Positions 59,741 through 64,000 of a stretch of DNA of 64,000 nucleotides are shown piece after piece. The notes under the pieces were generated by a model. That model was not told the origin of the DNA. It was given only the letters and a program-made list of their open reading frames with translations, and did not search any database. Location: contig OX485807.1 in the NCBI GenBank assembly GCA_950295325.1, forward strand, positions 14,971,001 through 15,035,000, in the 5' to 3' direction. This DNA comes from Polytrichum commune (Eukaryota; Streptophyta; Polytrichopsida; Polytrichales; Polytrichaceae). The stretch's first letter is position 1. Every line of letters starts with the position of its first letter. The translations under genes and the position numbers were made by a program.

Positions 59741-60176
59741 ATATTCAAGATCCGCTTGCTATAAATGATCTACAAAGGCAGTGGGTTTTGAATCCATATT
59801 CATAGATTATATAATCATCTAAAGTAGATGGTTATAAAATCATCACTTTAAGTGTTGAACGTACATGTTATCATTATATTTATAAAATTTTAGAGGGTTT
59901 CTTTTAGAAAAAAAAAAAAAACTAAACTAGATAACATGGTGTTCCAACACACCAAAGTATTGTTTGTTTTTCAATTTCATAGGCCAAAAGTTATAAAGGT
60001 TCAAAAGTATTACTGGTAGATGACCTAGAACCAACACGGCAGTCGGATGTTAAGGTGGTGGACATTCTCATAATCAATATGTATTTAATGTGTAATATTT
60101 GAGGGCCCTTGGTTTTTGGTGAGTCTTGGTTTTAGCACCATCCACCCTAATGGTTGAGAGCCCTGGCTTGGAAGAC

Positions 60177-60650
60177 CATGTGATCCATGTAGTGAGAGCC
60201 TCATCCTTTAAATTTCTATTGTTGGAAGCATGCCCAAAGAGGAATGCCCCTCATGTTGCCATCAGTGTGAATTATGATGTTGTTTTGTTTTCAAGTTGGT
60301 TCAAATGAAGAGGTGACACCACTATTTGGAGACCAACACCCATTTTTTTGGAAGTCAAAGGTAATAAGATTACGAGTAGTTCCTAGTCATGCCACGATAT
60401 ATGATGGTAATCTAAATCCACGTTCATTGATTTTATAGCCATCAATTGGTCAAGAACCATTTGCAAAACCACACAATTCATGTAGTAAGGCCCCCTCCTC
60501 TCAAAGTTTTGTAGTTGGAAACATGGCCAAATAGAGATTAATGTTGCCATTGGCATGAATTATGGTGTTGCTTATTTTAAGGTTTGAATTAAAGCAAAGA
60601 CAACTCCGATGTTGCCATTGCCACATATTATTATGTTGTTTTGTCTTCAA
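60177..60650 (+). repeat. Partial tandem duplication, period about 290 bp
   Basis: Related text at 60177-60320 and 60467-60610: CATGTAGTxAGxxCCxCxTC, TTGTxGTTGGAAxCATGxCC and ATGTTGCCATxxGxxTGAAT. Confidence 0.5.
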
Positions 60651-60979
60651 GGTAGTCTACTTCTATATTCAATTATGAAACATACATTGCAAAAATTGCA
60701 AGGACATCAAAGACCACTGCCTATTTCAAATGTGAAGACCTTGAACATGTGCCAACAAGCCAGTAGACACATACTCTCCCACAAAGGGGCCCTATGTTCC
60801 CACATTATTGTGGACCATATTAATAGGGTGCACCATAAATCAAGGTTGCTAGGAACTCATCCATTTATACATTGTTATGACTTTAGGCAACTTAACATTA
60901 AAGTTCCCATGGACTTCATGATAAGGCCTTGGGTTGGTCTAACTTTATATGTCATCCCCAAACATGCATCATGAGAATG

Positions 60980-61690
60980 AAAGGTATCTCAAAAACTATC
61001 ACCTCGTTTCAAAGATGACTAAGCCCGCCTTACACTATGTCATGTGATCAAGGCTTTAAAAAAATGATATGGATTTCTCGTGGTCGTAGTCTTTGCACGA
61101 CCGACCATGGCCATGAAAAATTTTGGATTATTTTCACGGCCCTTGGTCACGTGGGTAAAAAAAATCCATGATAAACCTTTGAAGCGATGATGCAACAATG
61201 TGACAAGTCCAACATTGATAAGTTACCATGTTTTCATTTGGTGAAGCCAACACTGCCAATTGAAGGTTCTTGCCTCATGTACTTACTATTCAATTCACAA
61301 GGTCTCAAATCAATATGCTTTAATAGTCTCGCTAAAGGCACAACACCTACTTGTACTCCCATGGCGGATTAGGCAAATTGTTCTCAAATAAATGACTTAT
61401 TTTCAAATTTTCACTTGACAATAAAATATTATGCTAGATTCTCATGTTTTCCTTAATAAAAATGAGGTTTTGATGGTGATAATTTTTCTACAATTCCCAA
61501 ATATTGTAGTTAACTCCAAAACCGCCATGGTACCATTGGTATGCAAGCTTCTCCGTGGGTACTCTAGACATGGGCTAGTGATATTACTATTTACCATCAA
61601 CTCATGTTACACTCTTATGATTTCTAGATGATGACCACAACACAACACAACACAAGTCTCTCCACATTGATGATTGTGGAGAACCAATAG
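60980..61690. other. Spacer before the pogo-like element
   Basis: No gene recognised; short ORFs only. Confidence 0.35.
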
Positions 61691-61693
61691 CTA

Positions 61694-62342
61694 CAGTAAT
61701 CTCCCGCTTAAGTATGCATTTTGAACCGGAGCCATTGGTGCCCACTTAGTTGGTAGGCGTGTACGTTACTCATATCACATTCTCTGATTCGATGAATCGC
61801 AATGGGAAACAAATGAAACTTGGGGCAACCTGCTTGACCGAAGCCCAACGATGTGAAACCATTGCAAAATTAAGCAAGCCAAATGCACCAAGCAAGCATG
61901 CGCTAGGGCGGGAGTATGAAGTCAGCGAAGGTGCCATCCGGAAAGTCTAGGACAATCGAGAGAACATACTCCAACAAAATTCAACCTATCGAGACATTTG
62001 TTGAATCTGGAAGTGCTACCGACTTCAAAGGCTTTGAAGCTCTACACGACACTCTCCTCGACATCGACGACCAATTGCGTTGCTCCGATGTTCAAATAAT
62101 AGCTGAAAAAGATGTATGATGAATTGCGACGATCGTTTGAGATGTTTCAGCAAAACGTTAACAAACTGACATTTAATATCAAGCATAAAAAGTTCATGCA
62201 TTCACGGCAAATGACTCTGCACGACATGTTCAAACAATAAAGCGTGAACCCTAATTCTTGTCAAAAAATTGCGCACTTAACTAGGATGTGTACTTAAACG
62301 GATGCGTACTTAAACGGGTGCGTACTTAAGCGGGAGATTATG
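61694..62342 (+). mobile_element. Internally deleted pogo-like DNA transposon, 649 bp
   Basis: The left end CAGTAATCTCCCGCTTAAGT and right end ACTTAAGCGGGAGATTATG are inverted repeats, flanked by TA (61692-61693 and 62343-62344). Next to the right end, TGCGTACTTAAACGGG-type units occur three times (about 62287-62330) and may be transposase binding sites. Inside are the two ends of a transposase gene. TA target, DNA-binding domain type and inverted ends together identify a Tc1/mariner-pogo element that lost its catalytic middle. Confidence 0.82.
61792..62240 (+). pseudogene. Transposase remnant: CENP-B/psq-type HTH joined to a C-terminal tail
   Basis: Met 61792 begins a frame with CLTEAQRCETIAKLSKPN and then KHALGREYEVSEGAIRKV, the helix-turn-helix pattern of CENP-B/pogo N termini. 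TAG (61948-61950) stands where Trp is usual (RKVWDNRE). Two frame shifts later the text reads TDFKGFEALHDTLLDIDDQL, VQIIAEKDV, YDELRRSFEMFQQNV and finally RQMTLHDMFKQ before TAA at 62238. The end resembles a PCNA-binding (PIP-like) box, known at the C terminus of pogo transposase. The whole catalytic DDE domain is absent. Confidence 0.7.
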
Positions 62343-62646
62343 TAACTTACACTTAGGAAGAGGAAGGAGTTTGGTTCCACTATTGGCAAATAATTGTCCC
62401 AAATGATTGTGCTCATACACTAATCACAAGGCTTGTAATCACAATTATCTTGAATTCAATTGTACCTAGTACTCAAGAAAGGGCTCGTGGAAATGGTGTA
62501 CTTTCATGTGCCGTGCACTAGATCTAATTATGTCCTTCATTATTTAGGAGGAAGGCATGGATTCCGTTGCAGTAAGAACCGCAATTATAACGAGAACAAT
62601 GGACGCCAACAAGCAGCTGTGCTCAAACAAGGAACGGGGATCACCG

Positions 62647-62960
62647 ACCACTAGTTACAGATGAACCGATTGAGTTTGAGAAAAAACCGGCCGAAGTTCT
62701 TCTTCTTCTTTGGAACAAATTGAAAAATCAATTGCAAGAAAGGAACCAAAATACATAACCGGCTGAAGTTCCAAATTTTAAGAGAATTATTGATCGTTCT
62801 AGAATCACCAAAGAAAAAAATCAAATGATCACAACATGTGACTCGTAACATTACTGAACACCCACCGAACGTACAAACAAACAGTGGGTGTTGAGTAATG
62901 TTATGTTGGTTGGACTTGGAAACTCTAGGATTTCGAACGATTGTGCTCAGAATCCTCCCT
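62647..62960 (+). mobile_element. Rearranged MITE family C copy
   Basis: AGTTACAGATGAACCGATTG and GGTTGGACTTGGAAACTCTA are family C text, but an unrelated stretch (about 62700-62850) lies between them. Confidence 0.45.
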
Positions 62961-63009
62961 ATATATTGTGCTCAAAGCATATCAGGCTAGCTAACAAGAA
63001 AGGTCATAC

Positions 63010-63370
63010 GGTGGCCTTAACGACTTGGTTACTTTTCTTAGTCAGATACCAAAATTTGAGTGGTGTGTGGTTAAACGTAGATTGAAGAACAACCACCAAA
63101 AATGTACGAGTTTGAAGAGATTGGACCATGAGCACAAAACTTGTTAATCATTCTAAACTCAACATTCAATGAAATGGGGACGGGGGGGGGAGGAACCTAC
63201 ATGACCATCAAATAAGCTTGAGAATCTTCACTTTCATAATGAATAGGATATTTATATGAGCTCCAAAAATTATGAAAAAATGACTACAACCATGATATGG
63301 ATTTGGTAATGACTCAACACTAATCTTATGTTTCATAACCTATGAGAAGTGGGTGCATAGCTAAAAGTCT
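63010..63370 (+). repeat. Dispersed repeat family E copy with poly-G
   Basis: It carries GAGTGGTGTGTGGTTAAACG, a G run at 63184-63192, AATCTTCACTTTCATAATGA and a tail resembling TGTTTCATAACCTATGAGAA. The rest of the window to 64000 shows no gene. Confidence 0.55.
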
Positions 63371-64000
63371 CCAATGAAGGCTCACTACCTAAATCCGAAT
63401 GTCATCCCACTAAGGTTGGGGACCCATGTCCTTTTGAGTGGTTTAGGTTAGGTAATGGAGGCCTTGGTGAAGTTGGTATAGTCGGGCCAACCCAAGCTAG
63501 TGTATACCAACCCAACCCAAGCGGTATGTAGTGTATACCATTATTGGATGAAGTGATGCTTTTAGTTGCCGGCCATGATTTGTTACCTAACTTCATGAAA
63601 AAATTACTATGTGCCTCTTTTTGAATGAGAGACCATTGTGATTGTCAGCCTCAAAGATGGCTATTGTTAGGAGAAGATAAAATCTAGGTGTGTATGCTCC
63701 CAACCCAATAAAATGGCAATATCAATGTCACTATTTTATGTGAAACATGTCCATAGGGAGTTAAACATCTATAGGGGTTCACCTAGTATGTGTGTAAGGA
63801 GTATTTTAGGGGGAGGGTTAAATGTTATGGTGTTTTGTAGAGATTTATATGAAGTTAGAGGATATCATTGAAACCACACCCCCCGAGACACCCCCACACC
63901 CCCACACATGTATATACATACCTTCTTCGTCGCATTGCATGTTACTCATATCGAAACTCATGTTCTAATAATGTATATTTTCAATGAGGTATAGACACCC

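Noticed and set aside
60609-60974. 121-aa plus-strand ORF
   Set aside because: No motif, no splice partners, and composition typical of the surrounding AT-rich DNA.

Overview
The window reads as nuclear DNA of a land plant. Evidence: spliced genes with short GT-AG introns (about 150-550 bp), a plant SMT2-type sterol methyltransferase without introns, a LEA protein with G-box/ABRE sites upstream, and many plant-type DNA-transposon relics (CACTA, Harbinger-like, MULE-like, pogo-like). Compact introns and an unusual condensation-type acyltransferase would fit a non-seed plant such as a bryophyte, but the sequence alone does not settle the species. I saw no prokaryotic operon, CRISPR array, rRNA gene or intact tRNA gene.

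Only three protein genes look intact. (1) 456-2029 (+): a three-exon gene for a group-3 LEA (LEA_4) protein with a spliced mitochondrial presequence; two ACGTG boxes lie about 0.3-0.4 kb upstream. (2) 19912-22472 (+): a five-exon gene for a condensation/PapA5-like acyltransferase whose HHxxxDG-like site lacks the second His. A five-unit tandem array of about 300-bp repeats (18.15-19.55 kb) sits just upstream. (3) 46267-47400 (-): sterol C-24 methyltransferase, SMT2 type, in a GC-rich island.

Most of the rest is relics and repeats. 2-17.8 kb: MITEs, minisatellites, two decayed minus-strand coding relics (5.3-6.7 kb), a CACTA miniature element and a 3x205-bp tandem repeat. 24.0-25.8 kb: a pogo/CENP-B-like DDE transposase kept in one frame but broken by three nonsense codons and a lost third catalytic Asp. 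27.9-28.6 kb: exon-like pieces of a conserved coiled-coil protein, possibly a captured fragment. 29.4-33.7 kb: a dense MITE cluster with nested insertions. 36.1-43.35 kb (-): a dead LINE with endonuclease, reverse transcriptase, RNase H and a C-terminal Cys/His region, interrupted by a MULE-type MITE (9-bp target duplication) and by a GC-rich 0.8-kb block. 48-64 kb: dispersed repeats (one family carries an internal poly-C/G tract), a tRNA-like SINE, and a 649-bp internally deleted pogo-like element keeping both ends of its transposase.

The three intact genes do not form a pathway. The story of the window is isolated genes separated by layered, datable transposon debris and young tandem duplications. 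I found no new multi-gene system that I can defend. The best leads are the mitochondrial LEA gene model, the acyltransferase with its altered active site, the in-frame dead transposase, and several miniature elements with clear target-site duplications.
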